A stretch of 64,000 nucleotides of DNA from positions 62,001 to 126,000 of the forward strand of contig NZ_FOWC01000002.1 in the NCBI RefSeq assembly GCF_900115345.1, read 5' to 3'. Positions 16,753 to 25,777 of the stretch are shown here, in pieces. How positions within the stretch are numbered: the stretch's first letter is position 1; each line of letters opens with the position of its first letter. The notes under the pieces were generated by a model, which searched no databases, was not told where the DNA came from, and was given only the letters and a program-made list of their open reading frames with translations. Origin of the DNA: Amycolatopsis rubida. Its GTDB lineage: Bacteria > Actinomycetota > Actinomycetes > Mycobacteriales > Pseudonocardiaceae. The translations under genes were made by a program, and so were the position numbers.

Positions 16753-18129
16753 CTAGTCTCGCGTGGACACGAATTTCGCGGCGACCGCGGCGAATGCCGC
16801 CAGGATGAGGAACGCGGCGGTGAACCCGTCCCGGGTGGGCAGTCCGTCGCGGCCGGAGATCACCGTGGCGGCCGCCTGGGTACCGATCGCTCCGCCGATC
16901 ATGCGGACGACCGTGTTCATCCCTGTGGTTTCCGCGACGTTTTCCGCCGGAACGGAATGCACGCACACGGTCAGCAGAGTCGGGAACGCGATGCTGAAGC
17001 CGAGCCCCATGAGCCCGAGACTGATCATCATGTCGTACGGATGGCCGTTCCAGAGAGCCATGTAGCCGAATCCGGCCGCCGTGGTCAGGGTGCCGAGGAC
17101 GAGCGCGGCGGTAGCGCCGGTCCGGGCGGCCAGGCGTCCGGCGAACGGACTGACGACGATCGAGGGAATCGACATGGGCAGGCAATAGAGGCCACCGGCG
17201 AGAATGGACGCGTGGTAGCCGAATCCGGCGGATTCCGGAAGCTGGGCGAAGATCGGGTAAACGGCGAAAGCGGCATACAATCCGGTGCCGGACAGGAACG
17301 CGACGACGTTGGTCGTCCACACGCCGCGCAGCCGCATCAGCCGCACGTTGATCAGCGGATTGCCGCTGGCCGCCTCGGCGACGCACCAGATCGCGCACAC
17401 CGCGGCACCGCCGATGAGCAGACCGAGCGTGCCGCCGGAAGACCAGCCCCACGTGCCGCCCTCGCTGATGCCCAGCACGACCGCCGTGACCCCGGCGACC
17501 AGCAACACCGCGGCGAGCCAGTTGATCCGGCCGCCGGGGCGCACCGGCGATTCGCGCACCAGCGACCAGGTTCCCGCCAGCGTCACCAGCGTGATGACCA
17601 GGGGAATCCAGAACAGCCAATGCCAGCTCAGCCCCGGCAGCAGCAGGCCGGGCAGGATGATCCCGACCGCGCCGATCCCGATGGTCGCGGTCACCGCGCC
17701 GATGCCCGCCGCGACGCGCTCGCGCGGGAACTCGTCCCGGATGATCCCGATCGCCAGCGGGAAGAGCCCGCCCGCGAGCCCCTGCAGCGCACGTCCGGCG
17801 ATCTCCGGCGCGAGCGAGTCCGCCGTCGCGCACACGAGCTGCCCCGCCGCCATGACCGACAGCACGATCAGCAGCATCCGCCGCTTGCCGACCATGTCCC
17901 CCAGCCGCCCCACCACCGCGGTCGCCGCGGCGGCGGCGAGGAAATAGGCGGTCAGCAGCCAGGTCGCGCCATTCTCGTTGGTGTGCAAATCCCGTTGCAG
18001 CAACGGCAATGCCGGAACGACCACGGCGCCAAGGACGCCGTAGGTGAGCGCGCCCAGCATCAGCGGCGCCAGCACCAGCCACACCCGGACGTCCTCCTCG
18101 GGCCGTTTTTCCCGCACCGCGATCGACAT
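16753..18129 (-). CDS. MFS exporter (DHA2/EmrB-like)
   Basis: A 458-residue transporter, longer than the twelve-helix type and consistent with a fourteen-helix drug:proton antiporter. GRLGDMVGKRRM is the loop 2-3 motif and the helix-5 region follows (GAVTATIGIGAVG). It heads the SDR/methyltransferase/SnoaL operon, so it may export the product of those enzymes. An iron-box-like palindrome lies 20 bp upstream of its ATG, suggesting induction on iron limitation; a siderophore-like or metal-chelating product is one possibility. Confidence 0.85.
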   Translation of the reverse strand: MSIAVREKRPEEDVRVWLVLAPLMLGALTYGVLGAVVVPALPLLQRDLHTNENGATWLLTAYFLAAAAATAVVGRLGDMVGKRRMLLIVLSVMAAGQLVCATADSLAPEIAGRALQGLAGGLFPLAIGIIRDEFPRERVAAGIGAVTATIGIGAVGIILPGLLLPGLSWHWLFWIPLVITLVTLAGTWSLVRESPVRPGGRINWLAAVLLVAGVTAVVLGISEGGTWGWSSGGTLGLLIGGAAVCAIWCVAEAASGNPLINVRLMRLRGVWTTNVVAFLSGTGLYAAFAVYPIFAQLPESAGFGYHASILAGGLYCLPMSIPSIVVSPFAGRLAARTGATAALVLGTLTTAAGFGYMALWNGHPYDMMISLGLMGLGFSIAFPTLLTVCVHSVPAENVAETTGMNTVVRMIGGAIGTQAAATVISGRDGLPTRDGFTAAFLILAAFAAVAAKFVSTRD

Positions 18130-18148
18130 CCGCGCCCCCCTTCTTCTA

Positions 18149-18164
18149 GTTAGGCTTGCCTAAC
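18149..18164. promoter_or_regulatory. DtxR/IdeR iron-box-like operator
   Basis: GTTAGGC and GCCTAAC are perfect arms around TT. Read as TTAGGCTTGCCTAACCAGA it matches the 19-bp DtxR consensus at about 15 positions. It lies 20 bp upstream of the MFS start and between that gene and a divergent AraC regulator. It could instead be an operator for another dimeric repressor. Confidence 0.6.
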
Positions 18165-18268
18165 CAGAATCGCCCGGCGGAGAGCCCGCTGCCACCGCCC
18201 GCCGGACAGCCGATACCGGTATTCCGCCAAGATCACCGGCCGACCGGTTGGCGGTATCCTGGAAACCG

Positions 18269-19051
18269 ATGCCGAAACGCCGCCACCTCTGCTGGTCGGG
18301 CGACGATCCCATCCAGGGCCGCTGGTCGCTGGCCCACGGGGAAGGGGTCGTCGCGCATCAGCACGCGCGGGGACAGCTGCTGTACGCGGCGAGCGGGCTG
18401 CTGGCCACCACCACCGAGCGGGGCACCTGGGTCGCGCCCGCGGATCGCATCTCGTGGACGCCGCCCTCCTTCGAACACGGCCACCGCGCTTACGGCACGA
18501 CCGAGATCAGCATTCTCGAAGTGCCCGCCGAACTGTGTTCCGCACTCCCCGCCACGCCGACCGTCTTCACGGTGTCCGCGTTGCTGCGCGCCGCGGTCCT
18601 GAAACTGACCGGCGGCACGACCCTGCGGCCGGACGTCGGCGATCGGCTGCTCCGGGTGCTGGCCGACGAGCTGACCGAACTCCCGCAGCAGGCGATCTAC
18701 CTGCCCGAACCCGCCGACGACCGGCTCCGCGCGGTCACCGGTCTCCTGCGCGGGAACCCGGCCGGGACCGCCACGCTCGGCGAACTCGGCCGGCCGGTGG
18801 GGGCCAGCGAGCGGACACTCAGCCGGCTGTTCCGCGCCGAGCTGGGGATGAGCTTCTCGCAGTGGCGCTCGCAGCTGCGCATCCAGCACGCGCTGGTGCA
18901 CCTCGGACAGGGCCGTTCGGTGACCGACACCGCGCTGCGCTGCGGATGGGCCAACCCGACCAGCTTCATCGAGACCTTCTCCGCGATCCTCGGCCAGACG
19001 CCGGGGAGTTACCAGGCCGGACTTCGACGCCAGGCCACAACGGTTCGGTGA
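18269..19051 (+). CDS. AraC-family transcriptional regulator
   Basis: A 260-residue regulator. The N-terminal 120 residues are a cupin-like sensor (HQHARGQLLYAASGLLATTT, then SWTPPSFEHGH). Residues 160-255 are the AraC double helix-turn-helix, including GASERTLSRLFRAELGMSF and the final GQTPGSYQ. It is divergent from the MFS operon and probably controls it. CCGCCAA and TTGGCGG lie as inverted repeats at 18224-18230 and 18248-18254, close to its own start and possibly autoregulatory. Confidence 0.88.
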   Translation: MPKRRHLCWSGDDPIQGRWSLAHGEGVVAHQHARGQLLYAASGLLATTTERGTWVAPADRISWTPPSFEHGHRAYGTTEISILEVPAELCSALPATPTVFTVSALLRAAVLKLTGGTTLRPDVGDRLLRVLADELTELPQQAIYLPEPADDRLRAVTGLLRGNPAGTATLGELGRPVGASERTLSRLFRAELGMSFSQWRSQLRIQHALVHLGQGRSVTDTALRCGWANPTSFIETFSAILGQTPGSYQAGLRRQATTVR

Positions 19052-19054
19052 GGC

Positions 19055-20353
19055 TCAGCCGCCGAATCGCCGCGGCTCAGCCTCCGCCCAGCCTGGCTCC
19101 CCGGTCCGGGCGAAGGCGACCCACGCCCCGTGCACCTCCTCGGCGAGACCGGCCGGAGCAGCGTCCGGCCCCAGCAGGCCGGTGTCGCCGTGCAGCCATG
19201 GTTCATCCGCGAGATCGAAGACGAATGGCAACTCGACGGTGTGCGCCGCACCCAGCCGTCCGTCCAGGGCGGTGGAGCGGTAGCCGAAGGAATAGACATA
19301 CGTGCGGCCGGTCTCAGCGTGCGCTCGGACCATTCGAGCGGTGCCGGCGCCGAACAGCACCTCGCCCAGCTGGCCGGCGGTGCGGTCCGGTTTTCCTTGC
19401 GGTACCAGGTAAAGCCGCCCCTCCTCGGTGTTCGTGCCGATCAGCAGGTCGAGGCCGCCGACCAGGCTGTCGGCGGGCTGCACCGGCAGAACCAGGCTGA
19501 ACGGGCTGAGCCCGGCAAGCGGATCCGCGGCGGTCGCGGTGCGCAGGTCCAGCCCGGCCAGGGCGGGCAGGATCTCCAGGAACCGCTCGTCCGGGATCTC
19601 CGCGAACGCCGCCGCGGCCGGTTCGACGCCTAATGCGGCAGCCGCGGCCGCGGTGACCCGTTGCGCCTGCTCCGGGGCGAACGCGCCCGTGCCGCTTCCG
19701 CTTTGGACAATCGCGCGCCGGAACAGCCCGGCAGCCTCCGGAGTCGCGAGCAGCGCACCGGTGAGCGTCGCCCCCGCGGATTGCCCGAACACCGTGACGT
19801 TTCCCGGATTCCCCCCGAACGCGGCGATCGAATCGCGCACCCACCGGAGTGCGGTGAGGACGTCGAGCAGCCCGCGATTGTCCGGAGCTCCCTCCAGCGC
19901 GAGGAAACCGGGGATGCCGAGCCGGTAGTTCACCGTCACGAGGACGATCCCGTCGCGAGCGAAAGCACTGCCGTCGTAGAGCGCGGCGCGGGTCGAACCC
20001 GTGACAAACCCGCCGCCGTGCACGAAGACCATGACTGGACGGTCACCGGCGTCCGCTGCTGGCGTACGCACGTCGACTGTCAGGTATTCCTCGCCGGGAA
20101 CCCAGCCCGGCCCGAAGTACGGGGTCAGATCGAGCCGCCCGAAGTCACGCGTGGGCTGCGGAGCGGCCGGCGACGGGCGAGTACCGTCGCGGACTCCGGA
20201 CCAGCCCGGATGCGGCTCCGGCGCAGTGAACCGGCCCGGCCCAATCGGGGCCGCGGCGTAGGGAATGGCCCGGTAAAGCTCGCCTGCCGCGTCGCGAAGG
20301 CCGCGCACCGCGCCCGCCGCGGTCTCGACGACCGGATTTTCTTGCTCGGACAC
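19055..20353 (-). CDS. Type B carboxylesterase/lipase
   Basis: A 432-residue alpha/beta hydrolase. The oxyanion hole is VFVHGGGFVTGS and the nucleophile elbow is FGQSAGA, the signature of the carboxylesterase B family. NTEEGRLYL and AAHTVELPFVF supply the acid/His region. It should hydrolyse carboxylic esters. The GTG at 20353 follows GAAGGGA. It is somewhat shorter than the usual 480-520 residues. It lies just downstream of a truncated MBL-fold gene. Confidence 0.88.
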   Translation of the reverse strand: MSEQENPVVETAAGAVRGLRDAAGELYRAIPYAAAPIGPGRFTAPEPHPGWSGVRDGTRPSPAAPQPTRDFGRLDLTPYFGPGWVPGEEYLTVDVRTPAADAGDRPVMVFVHGGGFVTGSTRAALYDGSAFARDGIVLVTVNYRLGIPGFLALEGAPDNRGLLDVLTALRWVRDSIAAFGGNPGNVTVFGQSAGATLTGALLATPEAAGLFRRAIVQSGSGTGAFAPEQAQRVTAAAAAALGVEPAAAAFAEIPDERFLEILPALAGLDLRTATAADPLAGLSPFSLVLPVQPADSLVGGLDLLIGTNTEEGRLYLVPQGKPDRTAGQLGEVLFGAGTARMVRAHAETGRTYVYSFGYRSTALDGRLGAAHTVELPFVFDLADEPWLHGDTGLLGPDAAPAGLAEEVHGAWVAFARTGEPGWAEAEPRRFGG

Positions 20354-20363
20354 GAGAATCCCT

Positions 20364-20567
20364 TCAGCAGATCCGGGAGAACCCGGCCCACTTCTTGATG
20401 GCGAACTTCGTCCCGTCCCGTTCGACCTCCGCCGCTCCGGAACCGGGAAAATGCGCCGGGAAGAGCAGCGCGTTGTCCTCCGCGGCCCGGCCGAGCAGGG
20501 TGCGCCGGATCGCCCGCGCCGCCGCCGGGTCGGACCCTGTGATGCCGACTCCTCCGAGCTGCGGCAT
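20364..20567 (-). pseudogene. C-terminal fragment of an MBL-fold metallohydrolase
   Basis: About 65 codons remain. NALLFPAHFPGSGAAEV is the last metal-ligand His region of metallo-beta-lactamase-fold hydrolases, followed by the usual RDGTKF strand and stop. Everything upstream is gone; at about 20541-20550 the sequence changes into an oppositely oriented MmyB-type fragment, marking a recombination joint. Confidence 0.6.
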
Positions 20568-20810
20568 CCGGTGGTCGGCCGGGTGACGGTGACACAGCAG
20601 ACCCTGTCGGTGGCGCGGTCGCCGGAGCAGGTGCTGATCGTGTGCACGACTCCGGAGGGGTCGGCTTCGGAGGAGGCGTTGACGTTGCTTCGGCAGGTCA
20701 GCGGCCGGAAGCCGGACGCAGCCCAACCGGCGCGAGTGCCGGGCCGACCGGTGCGGGTTCCGGGCCGACCGGTGCGGGTTCCGGGCCGACCGGTGCGGGT
20801 ACCGGGCTGA
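20541..20810 (+). pseudogene. C-terminal fragment of an XRE/MmyB-type regulator
   Basis: The frame reads SSELRHPVVGRVTVTQQ, then VLIVCTTPEGSASEEALTLL, the recognisable end of the MmyB ligand-binding domain found after an XRE helix-turn-helix in actinobacterial regulators. No DNA-binding domain precedes it. The frame then runs into a tandem-repeat tract instead of a normal stop. Confidence 0.6.
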
Positions 20811-20818
20811 CCGACCGG
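20736..20818. repeat. 21-bp tandem repeat, about four copies
   Basis: Copies begin at 20736, 20757, 20778 and 20799 (last partial). The unit includes CCGGGCCGACCGGTGCGG; copies two and three are identical. Confidence 0.85.
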
Positions 20819-20820
20819 CC

Positions 20821-20940
20821 TTGGCAGCCGGAAGCCGGACGCAGCCCAACCGGCGCGGGTACCGGGCCGACCGACCGGCCTTGGCAGCCGGAAGCCGGAC
20901 GCAGCCCAACCGGCGCGGGTACCGGGCCGACCAATCGGCC
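20821..20940. repeat. 60-bp tandem duplication
   Basis: 20821-20880 and 20881-20940 are identical except at two adjacent bases near the end. A partial related copy lies at 20702-20735. The unit contains the core of the 21-bp repeat, so the tract is a composite minisatellite directly 3' of the broken adenosine deaminase. Confidence 0.9.
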
Positions 20941-20961
20941 TTGGCACCCCGAAGCCGCCGG

Positions 20962-21930
20962 TCAAGCCTCCGCACCGGTTCCGCTCGCGACTGCCTGGTC
21001 GATCCCCGCCGCCATCGCCGCCTTGGCATTCTCGCCCAGCAACGATGCCTCCACCGCGTTCTTCGCCAGCCGAGCCACCTCCTCCGTGCGCAGACCGAGC
21101 GTCGTGGCCACTGCCAGGTACTCGCCTTCCGAGGTCGCGCCGAACATCGGCGGATCGTCGGGGTCGAGGGTGACGACCAGTCCGTGGTCGAGCAGGCGCC
21201 GGACCGGGTGGGCGGCGATCGAGGGCACCTGGCGGGTCCGGACGTTCGACGTCGGGCACACCTCGGCCGGGCTGCGGTGCTCGGCGAGGTACGCCAGCAG
21301 CGCCGGGTCCGCTGCGCAACTGGTGCCGTGGCCGATGCGTTCCGCGCCCAGGTCGTGCACCGCCGACCAGATCGTCGCGGGGACCGCTCGTTTCCCCGGC
21401 ATGCGGCACGCTGTGCTGGCCAGCCTCGCGGGCGGCGGTGAAGAACGGCTCGAACCGCGCTCGGCCGACGCCGATCTCCGGGCCGCCAAGGCCGAAGCTG
21501 ACCAGTCCCTCCGGTCGCTCCCGCAGTGCGAACACCGCGGTCTCCCGGCCGGCTTGCACGCCCTTCTCCCCGGGAATGTCGAAGCACCAAGCCAACTCCA
21601 CGCCATGCTCCGCCTTCGCGGCGGCGCGGCCTTCGACGAGTCCAGTGAGCAGTTCGCCGCCCGGCATGCCGTCGAGGACGTGGTTGTACGGCGTGACCGT
21701 CACTTCGGCGTAGCGGACGTTCTGGCGCGCGAGTGCGGCGGCGAGGCCGAGAACGAGCGCATGGATGTCATGGCGGTCTTTGAGCATCGATTGCACGGCC
21801 CAGTAGACCTTGAGGAAATGGTCGAAATCGCGGAATAGGAACGGTGTCTACGCCGGCGGAACCGACGAGGTGGACGTGCGACTCGGCTTTGGGCAGGGCA
21901 TGGATGAACGCGCGCAGGCTTTCGCCGGGC
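20962..21930 (-). pseudogene. Adenosine deaminase with a deletion and frameshifts
   Basis: Three frames make one protein. The first carries LPKAESHVHLVGSAG (metal-binding HxH). The second runs FLFRDFDHFLKVYWAVQ through RYAEVTVTP to SFGLGGPEIG and HSVPHAGETSGP (catalytic region). The third runs AERIGHGTS through EVCPTSNVRT and LDPDDPPMFG to the stop at 20962. About 25-30 residues are missing between the first two, and one extra C near 21385 breaks the second from the third. All catalytic motifs are recognisable, so the decay is recent. No clear start codon is visible upstream. Confidence 0.8.
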
Positions 21931-22085
21931 AGGAGGACGCTCCCTGAAGAGGAGAAGTGGTGCCGGAGACGGAAAACCGGGACGACTCAGGGAGCGAGGT
22001 CGCCACGATCGAGGTCGGCTCCGTAGAGCGGCAGCTGGAACTCCGGCACGGAACCCACTGTAGCGAGCCGGCGGAGCGGAAAAAG

Positions 22086-22484
22086 CTACCGGCGATGGCT
22101 GGGCCTGGCCTGGTTGAACAGCACCACGCTGCAAATCAGCACCAACCCGGCGACCGCGACCCCGACGACCGGGCTGATCAGCAGCGCCACCGCGCTGATC
22201 ACGCTCGCGGCGAAGGTCAGCTGCAGGCACCCCCACAAGACCGGTGCCAGCCACGAAAGCGTCTCGGACGCCGCGCACACCCATCGGCCCCGGGCGACCG
22301 GCTTGCGGTGCCGTCCCGGGCCGCGGCGGGCGAAGACTTTCGTCGCGGCCGCCACCATCTCGTCACGGGTCGCGATCCGCTTCCCGCCGCGGGCCGGGGC
22401 GACGGCGGCGCCGAATTCGACGCGTTCCACCCGTCCGGCGCGGTCGTCGTCTAGCGGGCCGGTGTTCTCCAACGGTACAGTCAT
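22086..22484 (-). CDS. Hypothetical membrane protein
   Basis: A 132-residue protein with a soluble, basic N-terminal 70 residues and two membrane segments (LTFAASVISAVALLISPVVG and VAVAGLVLICSVVLF) near the C-terminus. No family is recognised. ATG 22484 has AAAGGAA upstream, which supports a real gene. A perfect 11-bp hairpin lies in its 5' leader. Confidence 0.6.
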   Translation of the reverse strand: MTVPLENTGPLDDDRAGRVERVEFGAAVAPARGGKRIATRDEMVAAATKVFARRGPGRHRKPVARGRWVCAASETLSWLAPVLWGCLQLTFAASVISAVALLISPVVGVAVAGLVLICSVVLFNQARPSHRR

Positions 22485-22526
22485 CTCGTCTGTTCCTTTG
22501 CCTAGAAGAGGGTTTCAGACATCCCC

Positions 22527-22554
22527 GTGGCCCCCTGTTCCCGCAGGGGGCCAC
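22527..22554. promoter_or_regulatory. Strong GC hairpin in the leader of the membrane-protein gene
   Basis: GTGGCCCCCTG and CAGGGGGCCAC pair perfectly around TTCCCG. It lies 43 bp upstream of the ATG at 22484. No T run follows on either strand, so a leader structure is as likely as a terminator. Confidence 0.55.
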
Positions 22555-23423
22555 CTCTATCTCTCCGGGCACGCGTCCCAGTTCGATACTTCTCATCTTG
22601 GCCACGAGCACACACAGACCTCGATACCCACTGACGGTCGTCTCGCCGAGCGGCGGGCAGCGGTCGGTTAACGGCAAAGAGATACGACGAACTACCGTGC
22701 GCAATATCAGTCCGCCGGTTCTGCCCGGGCGCACCGGTAACTTCGGCGAAAACGAACTCCTCGGCCGAACTCCGGTTCACAGCCGTCCAATCGGGTTCCG
22801 GCCTGCGCCTGCCTGCGTTAACGGGCCCGGCACAGCACTGCACGCGAGGTCCCGCCCGGGAGGAAAACACTCCTCGAACCGGAAGGCGGCGACGATCACT
22901 AGCGCATCGAGAACAACTTTTCATCACTCACAAGAGTGGTAACAGGCGCTTGCCGAGCACCGATCAAGGAGAACTGCGACACACCGCGACCGGGAGCCCT
23001 GACCAGTGACTTTCCCGCGAAAACCCGACCGCCGGAGAAATTCGGCATTCAGCCAGCCCGTCGCGAAGTTCTCCGCTTATCGCATGCCCTACGACATCTG
23101 CCGACTGGAATATGCATGCCTGCCCGGACGAGACAGAATATTCTGACATGCCTTGCCCGCACGGCTTCCGGCACCCCGGCCACGGTTCGCCGGAAAGCCG
23201 CCGGCCAGCCGCTCACGCTGCGGCACAGGACAAATCCCGGCCAGGAAAAGGACAGCACCCGCCACCGCGATCACCCCGAGAAAACTGCCCCGACGCCAAA
23301 CAGGTGAACTTATCGGCCCATTTCGGCATTGTGCAAGTCAGCACCTTGCTTCGGCATATTCCATCCCTGATCCTGAGGCCTGAATATTCCGAAGAAGGTC
23401 AGCGGCTTGACAAGGACGAAATT
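22555..23423. other. Gene-poor interval
   Basis: About 870 bp with several open frames, none showing a recognisable domain or good start context. The last 100 bp should hold the promoter of the DUF397 gene. Confidence 0.45.
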
Positions 23424-23654
23424 ATGAGTTCTTACGATCCGAACACCGTGAGTTCTTCGCTCGACGACGCGGCCTGGCAACGGCCGTCCGCGTGCGGCGG
23501 CAACGGCGGCGACTGCGTCGAGATCAATCTCAGCGATCCCGACGTCGTCGCGGTACGGGATTCCAAGATCAGCCGTTCTCCCGCGCTCGTCTTCGACAAT
23601 CAGGAATGGGCCGCATTCTCCGGCGCGCTGCGCGCGGGACAGTTCGACCGCTGA
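23424..23654 (+). CDS. DUF397-domain protein
   Basis: A 76-residue protein with the full DUF397 layout: AAWQRPSACGGNGGDCVEI, then VAVRDSKISRSPALVFDNQEWAAF. These small actinobacterial proteins usually partner an XRE/DUF5753 regulator, and some pairs behave like antitoxin/regulator modules in morphological control (the WhiJ-like systems). The start ATG 23424 was chosen over longer frames because the domain begins there. The XRE gene lies 158 bp downstream on the same strand, the reverse of the commonest order. Confidence 0.85.
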   Translation: MSSYDPNTVSSSLDDAAWQRPSACGGNGGDCVEINLSDPDVVAVRDSKISRSPALVFDNQEWAAFSGALRAGQFDR

Positions 23655-23812
23655 TCGCGCACAGCTCGTCCGCCCCGGTCCCCCATTCGGCACAACCTCC
23701 CGGACAACCGGGCGAACCCGTCCGTCTTGGCCTGCGGTAATGCGAGGGACTATCATGATTTCGTGCTCGGAAAAAGTGTGGTTTTCTCCCCCGATCGGAC
23801 GGCTCGGCCCTC

Positions 23813-24715
23813 GTGAGCCGGCTTTCCGTCGAGGCCCAGCTTGTCGAACTGGGCAACATCCTCGTCACCGCCCGCGTCGAACGCGGGCTGACCCAGGGCG
23901 AACTCGGCGACGACCTCGGCTACACGCAGCCGAACATCAGCAAGATGGAGCGCGGCAAGACCCGGATCCATCCGCATTTGCTCGACCGATGGATCGACGT
24001 CCTGGAGATCGATTCCGCCGAGGCGGAGCGGATGCGCCAGTACAACCTGGCCTCCCGCGCCGACCGGGTGTGGAACGCGCGGCGCCTCGCGGCCAGCCCG
24101 GCCTGGTTCCATCCGGTGTTCGAGGCCGAGCAGGAGGCCGCGATCGTCCTGAAGTGGACTGGCGAGCGCATCAGCGGGATGCTGCAGACCGAGGACTACA
24201 TGATGGAGCAGTTCCAGGCCTACGGCCGCACGGACGTGACCGACGCCGTCCACGAGCGCAAACTGCGGGCCAAGCTGCTCGACGACTACCCGGACCGGAC
24301 GTACAAGTTCCTCCTCAGCGAAAGCGCGGTCCACCGGCTGACCCGCGCGCACACGGACAATCCCTACGTCGCGCTCGGCCAGGTCCGCCATCTGCTGAAT
24401 CTCGCCCGCAACCATCCCGCGGCGACGATCCGGTTCGTGCCGTTCGACAACGGCCCTTTGCACGTCGGCCCCGATTTCACCATTTTGCAGTTCGTCAACA
24501 GCAAGCTCGACCGCTCGTTCGCCGAAACGTCGAACGGCGTCCAGACCTTCATGAACGAAACCGAAACCTACGAGACCGATCTGCAATCGTGGGAATCCCT
24601 TTCGAGTGTCGCCCAATCGGCCGAGGAATCGGCGATTCTGCTCGAAGAGGCCGAGGCGGACCTGCTCAGCGTCCGCCCGCCCGCTCCCCGCAGGGCCGGA
24701 GAGAGGCTACGCTGA
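23813..24715 (+). CDS. XRE-family regulator with DUF5753 domain
   Basis: A 300-residue protein. Residues 12-66 are an XRE helix-turn-helix (LVTARVERGLTQGELGDDLG, then QPNISKMERGK). The rest is DUF5753, with ISGMLQTEDYM, the conserved RKLRAKLLDD helix and FVNSKLDRSF. The family pairs with DUF397 proteins and is thought to regulate development or act as the antitoxin side. GTG 23813 is the start. A SAM methyltransferase gene follows after 27 bp and is probably cotranscribed. Confidence 0.88.
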   Translation: MSRLSVEAQLVELGNILVTARVERGLTQGELGDDLGYTQPNISKMERGKTRIHPHLLDRWIDVLEIDSAEAERMRQYNLASRADRVWNARRLAASPAWFHPVFEAEQEAAIVLKWTGERISGMLQTEDYMMEQFQAYGRTDVTDAVHERKLRAKLLDDYPDRTYKFLLSESAVHRLTRAHTDNPYVALGQVRHLLNLARNHPAATIRFVPFDNGPLHVGPDFTILQFVNSKLDRSFAETSNGVQTFMNETETYETDLQSWESLSSVAQSAEESAILLEEAEADLLSVRPPAPRRAGERLR

Positions 24716-24742
24716 TCCCGCGCCGTCGACCACGAGGAGAAA

Positions 24743-25624
24743 ATGGTGACTGGCCTGGAGCACGAGTCCTTTCCGCCGCCGGGGATCGATCTCAGCCGTC
24801 CCAGCGTGGCCCGCGTGTACGACTGTTACCTCGGCGGAACCGCGAATTGGGAAATCGACCGGCAGTTCGCCGAACGCATGCTGCGCGATTATCCGATGGT
24901 GCGCCCGATCGCGCGGGCCAACCGCCGGTTTCTGCACCGGGTGGTCCGGCATCTGGTGCGCGGCGGAGTCCGGCAGATCGTCGACCTCGGTTCCGGCGTC
25001 CCCACGATGGGGCACGCGCACGAAATCGCCGAGCAGATCGCGCCGGGCGAGGTGAAGGTCGCGTATGTCGACTGCGAACCGGTCGCCGTCGCGCATTCCA
25101 CCAGCCTGCTGCGCGAACAAGGAGACCCCGCCCGGCAGCTCGCCGTGCACGCCGACCTGCGCGACGCGCGGCGGCTCTGGTCCCTGCTCGCCGGGTCGGG
25201 CGTCATCGACCTCGACCAGCCGATCGCGCTGCTGCTCATTTCCGTTCTGCACTTCCGGCAACCTCCCGCGCCCGGCAGCGGAAGCACCGCGGACCTCGGC
25301 CCCCGTCTCACCGCCGAGTACCGCGATCTCCTCGTCCCCGGGTCGTATCTGGCGCTGTCGCACGTCACCGACGAGGGCGTCCCGCCGCACTGCGAGCACC
25401 TGCTCGCCGATGCCAAGCAGCGGTACGCCGCCGCGGGCACCGGCCTCGTCTACCGCGACCGCGCCGAGATCACCGGCCTGTTCGGCGACTTCGCCCTGCT
25501 CGAACCCGGCGTCACCTGGACCCCGCTGTGGCATCCGGAGGAAGCCGGCCCGGACGACCCGACCGTCCCGCTCGACGCGGCCAACGAGTCGCTGCTGCTC
25601 GCCGGGGTGGCCCGGAAGGAGTGA
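24743..25624 (+). CDS. DUF574 / Methyltransf_19 SAM-dependent methyltransferase
   Basis: A 293-residue protein. PSVARVYDCYLGGTANWEID is the hallmark N-terminus of this actinobacterial family, and IVDLGSGVPTMGHAHEIAEQ is the SAM loop. The substrate is unknown for the family; many lie beside DUF397/XRE genes, as here. ATG 24743 follows GAGGAGA. It is the second gene of the XRE transcript. Confidence 0.88.
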   Translation: MVTGLEHESFPPPGIDLSRPSVARVYDCYLGGTANWEIDRQFAERMLRDYPMVRPIARANRRFLHRVVRHLVRGGVRQIVDLGSGVPTMGHAHEIAEQIAPGEVKVAYVDCEPVAVAHSTSLLREQGDPARQLAVHADLRDARRLWSLLAGSGVIDLDQPIALLLISVLHFRQPPAPGSGSTADLGPRLTAEYRDLLVPGSYLALSHVTDEGVPPHCEHLLADAKQRYAAAGTGLVYRDRAEITGLFGDFALLEPGVTWTPLWHPEEAGPDDPTVPLDAANESLLLAGVARKE

Positions 25625-25743
25625 TCGCCGCGCCCGCGACCACGGGCAGTGGTCACGGGCGCTCCCGCGACCGGCCGGGCGCGGCAGGTAGGCTTCACCA
25701 GTGTTTCGCCAGGTGATGTGCCCAGTCTGATGGCAAATACCTA

Positions 25744-25753
25744 CCCCCCCCCC
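25744..25753. repeat. Homopolymer of ten C
   Basis: A C10 tract lies 24 bp before the preferred start of the next gene. It falls inside the longer alternative frame, so slippage would switch that form on or off but spare the short form. Confidence 0.8.
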
Positions 25754-25777
25754 GGACTTTTGTCACGGAGAGTGCCC

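Noticed and set aside
16480-18153. Long plus-strand open frame opposite the MFS gene
   Set aside because: Composition is typical of an antisense frame (rich in Arg, Gly, His, Asp) and no motif is present.
20701-20940. Possible CRISPR array
   Set aside because: The repeats are directly contiguous, with no unique spacers, and sit beside no cas gene. They are a minisatellite.
22936-23307. Possible small gene upstream of DUF397
   Set aside because: No ribosome site, no domain, and amino-acid composition unlike the neighbours.
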